A model generated the notes under the pieces. It had not been told where the DNA came from. It did no database searches and was given only the letters and a program-made list of their open reading frames with translations. From Betaproteobacteria bacterium (GTDB taxonomy: Bacteria > Pseudomonadota > Gammaproteobacteria > Burkholderiales > SG8-41): a stretch of DNA of 15,430 nt. The position numbers and the translations under genes were made by a program. Positions 6,188 to 14,300 of this stretch are shown piece by piece (position 1 is the stretch's first letter; every line of letters begins with the position of its first letter). Location of the stretch: the NCBI GenBank assembly GCA_025353085.1, contig JANXRI010000012.1:1-15430 (forward strand). Reading direction: 5' to 3'.

Positions 6188-7325
6188 GCTTGCGCGGCGC
6201 GGTACGGTTGTTGATGAAAGCGCCCGCAAACAATACAGCCGCATTCGAAATAAATACGGCAGCGAATCCCATCGCCGATCCAATGCCGCCAAACACCAGC
6301 GGAATCGTCACATGGGCCATGTTGTTCACGGTGACCCGAATGCCGGCCGCCTCGCTGGCACGCCCCGTCGGCGCGAGGTTATAAATCAGGTTCATCGACA
6401 GCGGCTGGCCGGTCCCCAGGCCCAAACCAAGCATAAACGAGATCGCCGCCAACGCCCACGCATTGGTGAAGAACGGAAACAGCATATAAGCAAAGCTCGC
6501 CACGTAGATCGCGACGGTCAGAATGCGGACTTCGTCGTGATTCTTGAGCATGCGTGGCAGGAACAGTCGTATGACCAGTGTCGCTGCGGAAAACGTCGCG
6601 AGGATCATGCCGATCGCCGACGCGGAAAGCCCCGCGCTGTGCGCATACACCGGCATGTAAAAGTTGTAGAGGTCCCATGCGCCTGACACGAAACCGCTGG
6701 CAATGAAAATCCGCCGCAGGGGCGGGATGCGCAACAAGTCGAGCACGCTCTGGCCGCCCTCTTGGCTGACATTCGGCGCGGGTCGCGGTATCGAATCCGC
6801 ACGCCACCACTGCGCCACGAGCGACAGCACGAGGCCGATCGATAAGACCATCAGCGCATTGCGAAACCCAAGATGATCGATCGCGAATCCTGCAATGAGC
6901 GGTCCGAGAAAGCTCGCGATCGAAAACCCGATGCTCAGCAATCCGTAGTTGCGGCCACGGTCTTCGGGCTGCCCTACCGCGCCGGTGACGCCTTGCACGG
7001 CCACGAAAAAAAACATAAACGCCGAACCCAGCAGCAATGCAGCGAAATACAACGTCGCCAGGCCGGGCAGCATGACCGGCAGCGCAATGCCGGCCATCAC
7101 GCCCAAGGTGCCCGCCAGCATGGGCACGCGCGCGCCGACGCGATCGATGAGCTTGCCGGCGTAAATCGCCAGCAGCAAAGGACACAGCGCATAAAACGCC
7201 ACCAGCACGCCGATCGCCAATGAGTTGGCGCCCAGGTCGATCGCATAAAGCGAGAAAACGACGCGGCTCCCGGTGAAAGCCGTGTGGTTGAGTATGCACA
7301 GCAAAACAATCAGGTACATTGCCAT
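6183..7325 (-). CDS. Major facilitator superfamily transporter
   Basis: A 380-residue protein with about twelve hydrophobic helices in two halves, separated by a polar loop near residues 173-195 (WWRADSIPRPAPNVSQEGGQ). The loop between helices 2 and 3 has AGKLIDRVGARVPML, a form of the MFS GxxxDRxGRR motif. A YGLLSIGFSIASFLGPLIAG stretch fits helix 5 of drug/metabolite exporters. The protein acts in the inner membrane; the substrate is not readable. The ATG at 7325 has only a weak ribosome site, and a second ATG two codons later is equally possible. A -10-like TAAAAT lies about 55 bases upstream. The stop codon overlaps the bTHX promoter. Superfamily call strong. Confidence 0.88.
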   Translation of the reverse strand: MAMYLIVLLCILNHTAFTGSRVVFSLYAIDLGANSLAIGVLVAFYALCPLLLAIYAGKLIDRVGARVPMLAGTLGVMAGIALPVMLPGLATLYFAALLLGSAFMFFFVAVQGVTGAVGQPEDRGRNYGLLSIGFSIASFLGPLIAGFAIDHLGFRNALMVLSIGLVLSLVAQWWRADSIPRPAPNVSQEGGQSVLDLLRIPPLRRIFIASGFVSGAWDLYNFYMPVYAHSAGLSASAIGMILATFSAATLVIRLFLPRMLKNHDEVRILTVAIYVASFAYMLFPFFTNAWALAAISFMLGLGLGTGQPLSMNLIYNLAPTGRASEAAGIRVTVNNMAHVTIPLVFGGIGSAMGFAAVFISNAAVLFAGAFINNRTAPRKH

Positions 7326-7379
7326 GGCGGCCGCAGCGGTGAACGGCCATCCAAGGCCACCGCATCATTTTAATCGGCT

Positions 7380-7385
7380 ATTTTA
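7380..7385 (-). promoter_or_regulatory. Candidate -10 element of the MFS gene
   Basis: TAAAAT (5 of 6 consensus) on the minus strand lies about 55 bases before the ATG, in an AT-rich patch of a GC-rich intergenic stretch. The -35 position reads TCAGTG, a poor match, so the call is tentative. Confidence 0.3.
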
Positions 7386-7466
7386 GTTTGTTTCTTCCGG
7401 CGCACTGACCACTGTTCAATATCGTTCAGGCATCGCGCTGGCCGTCAAGCCGACGCTTTAGCAATG

Positions 7467-8435
7467 CTATGGCAACGTAAAGTAATGGACCGAGAACAGG
7501 CGATCGTCATCGGTCCAGTTTGCGCGCGCTTCAAACCCGACCGTCTGCGCCAGCGCCGTGAATTCAGCAAGGTCGTACTTATATGAGTTCTCGGTGTGAA
7601 TGGTTTCGCCCGCGCGAAATTCCAGGACCCGGCCGGCAAGCGTGACGCGTTGCGCCCTGAGGCTCTCCAGATGCATCTCGATCCGGCCTTCGGCGGCGGA
7701 GTAGCGCGCGTTGTGACGAAAGGCGATTAGATCAAAATCCGCATTGAGCTCGTGATTGATATTGCGCAGCACATTCAAGTTGAATTCAGCGGTAACGCCT
7801 TGCGCATCGTTATAGGCGGCATTGAGCACGGCCGGATCTTTTTTGAGATCGACGCCGATCAATGCGCCGCCGCCGGGCCCGAGTAGTGGCGCCCAGCGCG
7901 CCAGAAAGCCGCGTGCCTCTGACGGCGTGAAATTGCCAATGGTCGAACCTGGAAAATACAACACCCGGCGTCCGTTTCCGAGTTCCGCCGCCGGCAAATT
8001 AAATTCATGCGCAAAATCCGCACGCACGGCAACGACGCGCATGTGCGGAAACGAGTCCGCGAGCGCGTTACACGATGCTTCGAGTTGCGCCTGCGCGATA
8101 TCGACCGCGACAAATACGCGCGGCTCAAGCTCCTTCAGCAGGGCGCGCGTTTTCTCGCTGTTGCCGCAGCCAATTTCAATTAGCGTGCAATCGCGGCCAA
8201 GCATCCGCGCCATCGCGCCCGCGTACTTGCGCATGATCGAAAGCTCGGCGCGGGTCGGATAATATTCGGAGAGGCTGCAGATCGCCTCGAAGAGTTCGCA
8301 GCCGCGTGCATCGTAAAAAAACTTGGGCGAGAGTTCTTTTTGGGGCTGGCCAAGCGAGGCCAGGACTTCATCCAGCATGCTCTGTTGCGGGGGCAGCAGG
8401 TCATGGAAACTCATACGCCGGGACGACTGCACCAT
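7467..8435 (-). CDS. egtD: L-histidine N-alpha-methyltransferase EgtD
   Basis: A 322-residue SAM-dependent methyltransferase. Markers of the EgtD family, in order: LSPKFFYDARGCELFE (36-51), YYPTRAE (58-64), the SAM loop LIEIGCGNSEKTR (85-97), VAVDIA, VLYFPGSTIGNFTP (with the Asn that binds the substrate in known EgtD), GVDLKKD, and HTENSYKY near the end, matching the E-x-S residues that hold the histidine amino group. EgtD adds three methyl groups to histidine to make hercynine, the first step of ergothioneine synthesis in the cytoplasm. Length is normal. Two starts are possible, 8435 or the ATG seven codons later at 8414; neither has a clear ribosome site, and an in-frame stop lies just upstream. 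The usual partner egtB is not adjacent. Confidence 0.92.
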   Translation of the reverse strand: MVQSSRRMSFHDLLPPQQSMLDEVLASLGQPQKELSPKFFYDARGCELFEAICSLSEYYPTRAELSIMRKYAGAMARMLGRDCTLIEIGCGNSEKTRALLKELEPRVFVAVDIAQAQLEASCNALADSFPHMRVVAVRADFAHEFNLPAAELGNGRRVLYFPGSTIGNFTPSEARGFLARWAPLLGPGGGALIGVDLKKDPAVLNAAYNDAQGVTAEFNLNVLRNINHELNADFDLIAFRHNARYSAAEGRIEMHLESLRAQRVTLAGRVLEFRAGETIHTENSYKYDLAEFTALAQTVGFEARANWTDDDRLFSVHYFTLP

Positions 8436-8532
8436 AGTGCGTTACTGCGGATCAGCGGACAGCATGCGGAGGTGATGCGGCGGGGTGAAGCGTTTGCAGC
8501 CGGCCTTGCGACGGTGCTGCTTCGGTACGCGC

Positions 8533-9510
8533 TTACCCGACGGGCTTGCGGTCAACCTTCGTTTCGAGCCATTTCTTGATGCGATTGGCGTCCGCCAAAC
8601 GGGTCTGCTTGCCCAACGAGTCGAGTAAAATGATGATGACGGGCCGCGCGGCTATCTTGGCCTGCATCACGAGACAGCGCCCCGCCTCGCTGATATAGCC
8701 GGTTTTGGACAGGCCGATCTCCCAGTTCGATTTCGCGTCGCGCACGAGACCGTTCGAATTGCGAAATTGCAGGCTGCGACCGGCGGAAACTTCAACCTCA
8801 TGCGCCGAGGTCGTCGTAAATTCGCGGATCAGCGCATATTCGTAGGCACCCCTGACCATTTTGACGAGGTCTTCAGCCGTCGACACGTTTTCGCTCGACA
8901 AGCCGGTCGAATCGACGAAACGAGTGTTGTGCATTGTGAGTTCAGCCGCCTTGCGGTTCATCGCGACCACGAATGCAGCGGTGCCGCCGGGATAGGCGCG
9001 GCTCAACGAAGCCGCCGCGCGGTTCTCGGAAGACATCAGTGCTAAGCGCAACATTTCGCGCCGCGTCAGACCGGTGCCCATGCCGAGGCGTGAACCGGTG
9101 TGCTTGACCGAATCGTAATCGGCGGCGTCGATATAAATGGTTTCTTCCGGCGGCAAATTCGCATCGAGCACCACCATCGAAGTCATCAACTTGGTGATCG
9201 ATGCGATCGGGGTCTTGTTTTGCGTGTTCTTGCCGTAAATCGCGAGGCCGCCGTCGAGGTCGAATACCAGCGCGGCGGACGATTTCAGATTGAGCTCACC
9301 GGCAATGAACGTTTCGCCATGGCGCTTGGCATGAATAACAAGACGCGGGCGGGCGCCGGCGCGGGCAGCCGATTTGGACGGGTATTTAACGGTAACGCGC
9401 GACTTGCCCGCGCGTGACTTACCATCGGCTGCCGTGCTGAACGGCGCGGCAAGCAAGGCGATCACGCCGAGCGCGCATCCTGCAAAACGTACCAAGAAAA
9501 CCTTACGCAT
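8533..9510 (-). CDS. pbpG: D-alanyl-D-alanine endopeptidase / low-molecular-weight PBP (PbpG type)
   Basis: A 325-residue serine peptidase of the S11 (PBP5/PBP7) family. Residues 1-27 are a signal peptide (MRKVFLVRFAGCALGVIALL, then STA before Ala28), so it acts in the periplasm on cross-links of peptidoglycan. All three active-site motifs are present: SITK (Ser104, Lys107), SEN (161-163) and KTG (269-271), with PIASITKLMTSMVVLDA around the nucleophile and LMSSENRAAASL around the second. A basic linker (about 30-65) precedes the catalytic domain. There is no long C-terminal membrane-anchor domain, which favours PbpG (PBP7/8) over DacA/DacC. The ATG at 9508-9510 was chosen over one 19 codons upstream because AGGAGG lies 9 bases before it and the signal peptide then starts at Met1. 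The gene precedes egtD by about 97 bases. Confidence 0.9.
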   Translation of the reverse strand: MRKVFLVRFAGCALGVIALLAAPFSTAADGKSRAGKSRVTVKYPSKSAARAGARPRLVIHAKRHGETFIAGELNLKSSAALVFDLDGGLAIYGKNTQNKTPIASITKLMTSMVVLDANLPPEETIYIDAADYDSVKHTGSRLGMGTGLTRREMLRLALMSSENRAAASLSRAYPGGTAAFVVAMNRKAAELTMHNTRFVDSTGLSSENVSTAEDLVKMVRGAYEYALIREFTTTSAHEVEVSAGRSLQFRNSNGLVRDAKSNWEIGLSKTGYISEAGRCLVMQAKIAARPVIIILLDSLGKQTRLADANRIKKWLETKVDRKPVG

Positions 9511-9519
9511 ATCCAGCGT

Positions 9520-9525
9520 CCTCCT
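9520..9525 (-). promoter_or_regulatory. Ribosome binding site of pbpG
   Basis: A consensus AGGAGG on the minus strand, 9 bases before the ATG at 9510, decides the start of the gene. Confidence 0.8.
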
Positions 9526-9562
9526 GCGACAAAGTGATTTTGGACAAAACTGACGAGGCGAT

Positions 9563-9568
9563 AACATA
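9563..9568 (-). promoter_or_regulatory. Candidate -10 element of pbpG
   Basis: TATGTT on the minus strand, preceded by TTTTTGG, lies about 55 bases before the ATG. The -35 position reads TTTCCC, a weak match. Tentative. Confidence 0.25.
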
Positions 9569-9624
9569 CCAAAAATCAGCGGTTAGGGAAAGATATTGAA
9601 TGTAACAAACGAAGTTTTTGGGGG

Positions 9625-10485
9625 TCAGCGCCGGTCGCGCAAGCTTGAGCGGGCCGCCGTCTGACGGTAACTATGGTCGTGGCTATGGGAGTGGATCGCT
9701 TTTTGGATGAACCTGACCGTTTCATTCGTCACGATTTCGCGCTCATTATCGAAGGTGATAATGTGATAGCAATCGCCCAGCCAGACTGCCTTGCGGGTTC
9801 CACTGCGCACCTCCTGTAAAATTTGCTCGGAATTGCGCGGGGCGGTGGTTTCGTCGTCAATCGCGTGCACCACCAGCAAATCGCTTTTCACCTGATCGAG
9901 CGACCTGCGCACCTCGGCCATCATTTTGATCGCTTGATTCAGATGGCGTGCCGGAATTACGGCTGCCCCGACTTCGGTCGTCTCCTGTTTTTCAAACGCG
10001 CGGGCGACGCGCCGCCGCATTTCCACATTGCGGATACCATAAGGATCCTTTTCTTTGTAGCTCCAATTCCGGAAACCAAGCCAGTACGCGATTTTTATGA
10101 GCGGCAGATGCCAGTCGATCGCCCATCCGTCATAGCGCAGCATCGGCGACAGCGCCACCAGCGCGAGCACATCGCTGCGCTGCGCGCAGGCCGCCAAGCC
10201 AAGAGTTGCGCCCATGCTCAGGCCGCAAATCGACACGGTGTCATGGTCGACATATAACCGCGTGATTTCGGCATCGACGCTCTCCGACCAGTTTTCCCAC
10301 GATAATGTCGCTGCCGACTGAGGCTGGCTGCCTGAGTATCCCGGAATTTCAAGCGGCGACACGGTATAACCCAAGCGGCCAAGCGCTTTGGGGATTGCGC
10401 CCAGCTCAAGCGGCGTGCCGCATAGCCCATGCAGCAGAATGACCGCGTGCCGCGCGTCGCCGTTGAGCGGTGACGTCGTCTCCAT
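9625..10485 (-). CDS. Alpha/beta hydrolase, carboxylesterase-like
   Basis: A 286-residue alpha/beta hydrolase. VILLHGLCGTPLEL (15-28) is the oxyanion-hole strand, ICGLSMGATLGLA (86-98) the nucleophile elbow (Ser90), VVHAIDDETTAP (205-216) carries the acid (Asp210 or 211) and GDCYHIITFDNE (237-248) the His (241). The small lid and the order of motifs resemble the Est30-type carboxylesterases and monoacylglycerol-lipase-like proteins. It is probably cytoplasmic, as no signal peptide is visible. The C-terminal HSHSHDHSYRQ tail is unusually His-rich. The ATG at 10485 has only a weak GGACA before it. It is divergent from the DUF4118-like gene and lies 114 bases upstream of pbpG on the same strand. 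Fold confident; substrate unknown. Confidence 0.82.
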   Translation of the reverse strand: METTSPLNGDARHAVILLHGLCGTPLELGAIPKALGRLGYTVSPLEIPGYSGSQPQSAATLSWENWSESVDAEITRLYVDHDTVSICGLSMGATLGLAACAQRSDVLALVALSPMLRYDGWAIDWHLPLIKIAYWLGFRNWSYKEKDPYGIRNVEMRRRVARAFEKQETTEVGAAVIPARHLNQAIKMMAEVRRSLDQVKSDLLVVHAIDDETTAPRNSEQILQEVRSGTRKAVWLGDCYHIITFDNEREIVTNETVRFIQKAIHSHSHDHSYRQTAARSSLRDRR

Positions 10486-10553
10486 CCGGCTGTCCTAATG
10501 GTTGATTACACGAGCGGGAAGTTAGCTGTCGGCGGCTTACGCCCGCACGGCGT

Positions 10554-10582
10554 TTGACAATCAATCAGCCGGCGCGTACCTT
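10554..10582 (+). promoter_or_regulatory. Candidate sigma-70 promoter of the DUF4118-like gene
   Basis: A perfect TTGACA (10554-10559), a 17-base spacer and TACCTT (10577-10582; 3 of 6) lie about 42 bases before the ATG at 10624. Position and -35 are good, the -10 is poor. Confidence 0.4.
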
Positions 10583-10623
10583 CGCGAGGCCTGCCAATTT
10601 CGACGAATGATACCGCGTCTGCC

Positions 10624-11073
10624 ATGAAAATACGCAACTCCAGATGCTGGTCGAAAGCAGGGCCCGAGCGCTACCTCGCGGGAATCGCCGGCGTTTGCAT
10701 CGCGTTCGCGCTGCGCTATGTGCTGCATCCCGTGCTGCATGACGATATTCCAATGTTGTTTTTCGCCATCAACTGCATCGTCATTGCGTTTTTCTACGGC
10801 TTTTGGCCGTCGTTCTGGATGCTCGTCGTGAGCATTCCGATTGCGTTCTATTTTTTCGTCGAGCCTTTCAAAACCTTCGACCCCGGTCTCGACAAAACAG
10901 ACGTTTTTACACTGGTCGTCTATTCAACGCTGGTCGGGCTCGCGGCAGTGATGCTGGAGCTTCTGCACCGCGAGAAGTACAAATCGGCGCTGCTCGTGTT
11001 GGTATCCGACACGCGCTACCGGTTGCTGGTCGAGGCCGACGAGGACCGGCGCGTCGCGCTCAAGCATAAGTGA
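10624..11073 (+). CDS. Stand-alone DUF4118-like membrane protein (sensor-type N-terminal domain)
   Basis: A 149-residue protein with four predicted membrane helices (about 17-36, 43-60, 62-80, 93-113). The run LRYVLHPVLHDDIPMLFFAI followed by FFYGFWPS and IAFYFFVEP matches the DUF4118 domain known from KdpD and many hybrid histidine kinases, where it anchors the sensor in the membrane. After helix 4 comes a charged helical stretch (LLHREKYKSALLV) and SDTRYRLLVEADEDRR, which looks like the junction into a PAS or kinase domain, but the frame stops at KHK. No kinase or regulator gene follows; the next genes are on the other strand. The start lacks a clear Shine-Dalgarno. It may be a natural stand-alone membrane protein or the remnant of a kinase. 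Domain call moderate. Confidence 0.72.
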   Translation: MKIRNSRCWSKAGPERYLAGIAGVCIAFALRYVLHPVLHDDIPMLFFAINCIVIAFFYGFWPSFWMLVVSIPIAFYFFVEPFKTFDPGLDKTDVFTLVVYSTLVGLAAVMLELLHREKYKSALLVLVSDTRYRLLVEADEDRRVALKHK

Positions 11074-11078
11074 TTTAA

Positions 11079-11096
11079 ACGCGCTTCAAAGCGCGT
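11079..11096. terminator. Convergent palindrome, possible terminator
   Basis: ACGCGCTT (11079-11086) and AAGCGCGT (11089-11096) are perfect 8-base arms around CA. They sit between two convergent genes and include the last codons and stop of the minus-strand small gene. Reading on the minus strand it is followed by TTTAAAT, a weak T-run; on the plus strand there is none. Confidence 0.4.
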
Positions 11097-11283
11097 CAGA
11101 AACTGCCTTGACTGACCACATCACAGTCTCCTCCAGCTTCGTCTGCGCAATATCGCGCGCGCGCGAAGACGGCAGCATGTCGATCACATCGTGCAAGTCC
11201 TCGGCAAGCTGCTTGATTGCATTGACTTGATGGCGTTCCTCTGCCGTGAGATGACGTTGTTCCTGGCGAAATACGGGCGACAT
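11086..11283 (-). CDS. 65-residue protein resembling the Acb2/Tad1 hairpin family
   Basis: This short protein is mostly helical: RHLTAEERHQVNAIKQLAED (10-29), HDVIDMLP, then RARDIAQTKLEETVMWSVKA (41-60). The pattern L-T-x-E-E-x(4)-N-x-I-K, then A-x-T-x-L-x-x-x-x-M-x-x-V-x-A matches, from memory, the hairpin proteins common in phages that include Acb2 (a sponge for CBASS cyclic nucleotides). The Lys of NAIK aligns with a ligand-binding Lys of Acb2, but the binding Tyr appears to be Gln9. At 65 residues it is shorter than the roughly 90 of the phage proteins. GGGAGG lies 10 bases before the ATG, a strong ribosome site, so the gene is probably real. It follows the RND pump gene by 40 bases on the same strand and may be the last gene of that operon. 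The family is moderate; function is not established. Confidence 0.6.
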   Translation of the reverse strand: MSPVFRQEQRHLTAEERHQVNAIKQLAEDLHDVIDMLPSSRARDIAQTKLEETVMWSVKAVSDAL

Positions 11284-11293
11284 AAGTTTTATT

Positions 11294-11299
11294 CCTCCC
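11294..11299 (-). promoter_or_regulatory. Ribosome binding site of the 65-residue protein gene
   Basis: GGGAGG on the minus strand, 10 bases before the ATG at 11283. It is the best translation signal among the small genes here and supports the gene being expressed. Confidence 0.7.
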
Positions 11300-11300
11300 T

Positions 11301-11315
11301 GCCGGCGGCGCCGGC
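11301..11315. repeat. GC-rich hairpin between the RND pump and the small gene
   Basis: GCCGGC-GGC-GCCGGC forms a perfect 6-base stem with a 3-base loop, 8 bases after the pump stop codon and just upstream of the Shine-Dalgarno of the small gene. There is no T-run, so it is more likely a message-stability or translation-level element than a full terminator. Confidence 0.45.
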
Positions 11316-11323
11316 TTCCGTGA

Positions 11324-14300
11324 TTAGATATCCTGCACCGCGGCGTCGGCGTTTTCGCGATGTTCTTTTGCGAACAGCGGAAAGAGCATCGGCAGCAGCA
11401 GCAGCGTAAACAATGTTGCCGACACGATGCCTCCGACGATCACCACTGCGAACGGACGCTGCGTCTCCGAACCGATGCCGTTCGACAACGCTGCCGGCAA
11501 CAATCCCAGCCCCGCCATCAGCGCAGTCATGATGATGGGCCGCAGCCGCGAGACGGCGCCCTCCAGCACAGCCTCCGCGAGACTTTTGCCGTTCCGCATG
11601 ATCTCGGTGAATTGCTCCACCATGATCACGCCGTTCTGGACCGAGATTCCGGCTACCGCGATAAAACCGACCGCCGCGGAAACCGACAGGTGCAAACCGG
11701 CGATTGCGAGGCCTGCCAGCCCCCCTATCAGGGTGAACGGTATCATTAGCAGGACAAGCAGCGCCTGTTTGACCGAACCGAAAGCCCAGAACAACAGTAC
11801 AAAAATCGAAAACACGGAAATGGGAATGATAATTTTCAACCGTGCGATGGCGCGCTGCTGATTTTCAAACTGTCCGCCCCAGGTCATGTAATAACCCGGC
11901 GGCAGCTTCACCTTGGCATTCACTTTCTCCATCGCTTCAGCGACAAAGCTGCCCTGGTCGCGCCCGAGCAAGTTCGCTTTGACCGCCACATTGCGACCGC
12001 CGGCCTCGCGCGAAACGCGGCCCGCTCCCTGCTTCACCGCGATGTCGGCAATAAAGCCCAGCGGTATCGTGGTGCCTGCCCCGCCGGGGAGCGCGATCGG
12101 CAGGTCGGCAACGTCATCGACCGCGTCTCTGAATTCTTCATCGATGCGTATGGTTACATCGAAACGCCGGTCGCCCTCATAAAACGAATTTACCGCACTC
12201 GATGCAAAGGCCACTTGCATCGTATTGTTGACGTCGTTGATGCTGATGCCGTACCGTGCCATGCGCGTGCGATCGAGCGCCACGGTCAACTCCGTCTGGC
12301 CGCCGATTTTGAATGCACCAACGTCGGCCGCGCCCTGGATTGAGGTCAGGATGTTTACCAACTGCTCGCTTTTGTCCTCGAGTATCTGCAGGTCGGGTCC
12401 GAAAATCTTGACGACGATTTCGCCCTTGGCGCCGGACAGCGCCTCGTTGAGATTGTCTTCGATCACCTGCGAAAAGTTGGTGGGCACGCCCGGCATTGCA
12501 TGAATTTTCTGCGTCATGTCCGCAATCATCAAATCCTTGTTCTTGAATCGCCATGTCTCGCGCGGCATGAGATCAGCCATGATTTCCAGGTTGTTCGGCC
12601 CTTTCGGATCCGTTCCGTCGTCGGGCCGCCCGACCTGGGTAATGACGTTGTTGACTTCCGGGTAGCTCTTCAAAATACGGCGGACTTCCCGTTCGACCTC
12701 CTTGGTTCGCTCGATCGCGGTGGAGGGCGGCAACGTAATCGTGAGCCAGATATTGCCTTCATCGAGTTTCGGCAGAAACTCACTGCCCAGCCTTGGCGCC
12801 AACACCAGTGTCAGCGCGAGAATCGCGACCGCACACAGGGTCACCAGGGCGCGGCGCCGTTCCGCCCATTTGAGCAGGCGGCGATAGGCTTGCTGCAGCT
12901 TATGCATCCACGCGCTGTGCTTCTCGGCGAGATCGCGTCGCTGCAACGCATAGCTCAAGAGCGCCGGCACCAGCGTCAGCGTCAGCAGAATCGCGCCGAG
13001 CAGCGCGAATGACAGGGTAAATGCCATCGGCGAAAAAATTTTTCCCTCAACGCGCTGAAAAGTGAAAATCGGCAGGAAGGCGAGAATGATGATCGCCTTT
13101 GAGAACATGATCGGCCGGCCGAGTTCGATCGCGGTGGTTTTCAGCGTGTGCAAGCGCCAGCCATAGCCGCTGTGGACCGGATTATGCTCGGCGGCGCCGG
13201 CGGTGAGCTTCACCATGAGCGCCTCGACGAGCACCACGGCGCTATCGATGATGATGCCGAAATCGACCGAGCCGAGAGAAATAAGATTGGCGCCCACGCC
13301 GCGCGCATCCATCAGCACGAACGCGAACAGAAGCGACAGCGGAATTACCGTAGCAACCGCCAGCGCCGCATACCAGTTTCTCAGGAATAACATTAATATC
13401 GCGACCACCAGCGCCGCGCCGATGGCGAGGTTCTCGGTAACGGTGTGCACCGTGTGTTTAACCAGATCTGTCCTGTCGTAATAGGGCATGATGCTAACCC
13501 CCCGCGGTAACCGCGTCTTCACCTTTTCGATCTCACTTTTCAAGTCGGCGACGACCTTCGTCGCGTTCTGGCCTTTGATCATCTGCACGATCGCCTGCAC
13601 GACCTCTTCGCGTTCATTGAATGCGACGATGCCCGAGCGCGGGCGGCCTCCGATGGCCACCCGCGCGAGGTCGCCCACTTGAATGGGCTTGCCATTGCGC
13701 GAGGCCACGACCACGCGCTCGATGTCTTCGATGCTCGAAAATAAGCCGATACCGCGTATCACCAGCGCCTCATCGCCGCGCTTGAGCAGGCCGCCGCCGG
13801 TGTTCGCGCTGTTATTGGTCAATGCCTGGCCAATCTGGTCGATCGTAATCGCGTACTTGCGCAGCAAAAATGGATTGACCTTGACCTGGTATTCCTTAAC
13901 CAGGCCGCCGAAGCTGACGATGTCGGCGACGCCGGGCGTGCGGCGCAGAGCGGGTTTTAGCACCCAGTCCTGCAACGCGCGCACTTCGGTGAGCGGCATG
14001 TCGGGCGGGGCGATCAGCACATAGCGATAGACTTCACCGACCGCATTGGATAGAGGGGCGAGCGTGGCCTGCACATTGGGCGGCAGGTTTACGTTCTGCA
14101 GCTTCTCAAGCACCTGCTGGCGGGCGAAATAATCGTCCGTGCGATCGGCGAACGTCAGCGTCACTACCGATAGCCCGGTGATCGACACCGAACGCAACTG
14201 CGTCATGCGCGGAACGCCGCTCATTTCGCGCTCTATCGGCAGCGTTACCGAACGCTCGACTTCCTCCGGCGCCTGGCCCGGCGCCTGGGTGATGATCTGG

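Noticed and set aside
6122..6292. Upstream extension of the bTHX frame (57 codons)
   Set aside because: It runs into the MFS gene and has no family resemblance; the ATG at 6121 has a ribosome site and gives the exact bTHX N-terminus.
6379..7368. Open frame of 329 codons on the minus strand over the MFS gene
   Set aside because: Translation is His/Arg-rich and non-hydrophobic; the overlapping frame gives a textbook 12-helix transporter.
7458..7468. Small palindrome TAGCAATGCTA at the end of egtD
   Set aside because: Only 5-base arms with a one-base centre and no T-run; too weak to call a terminator.
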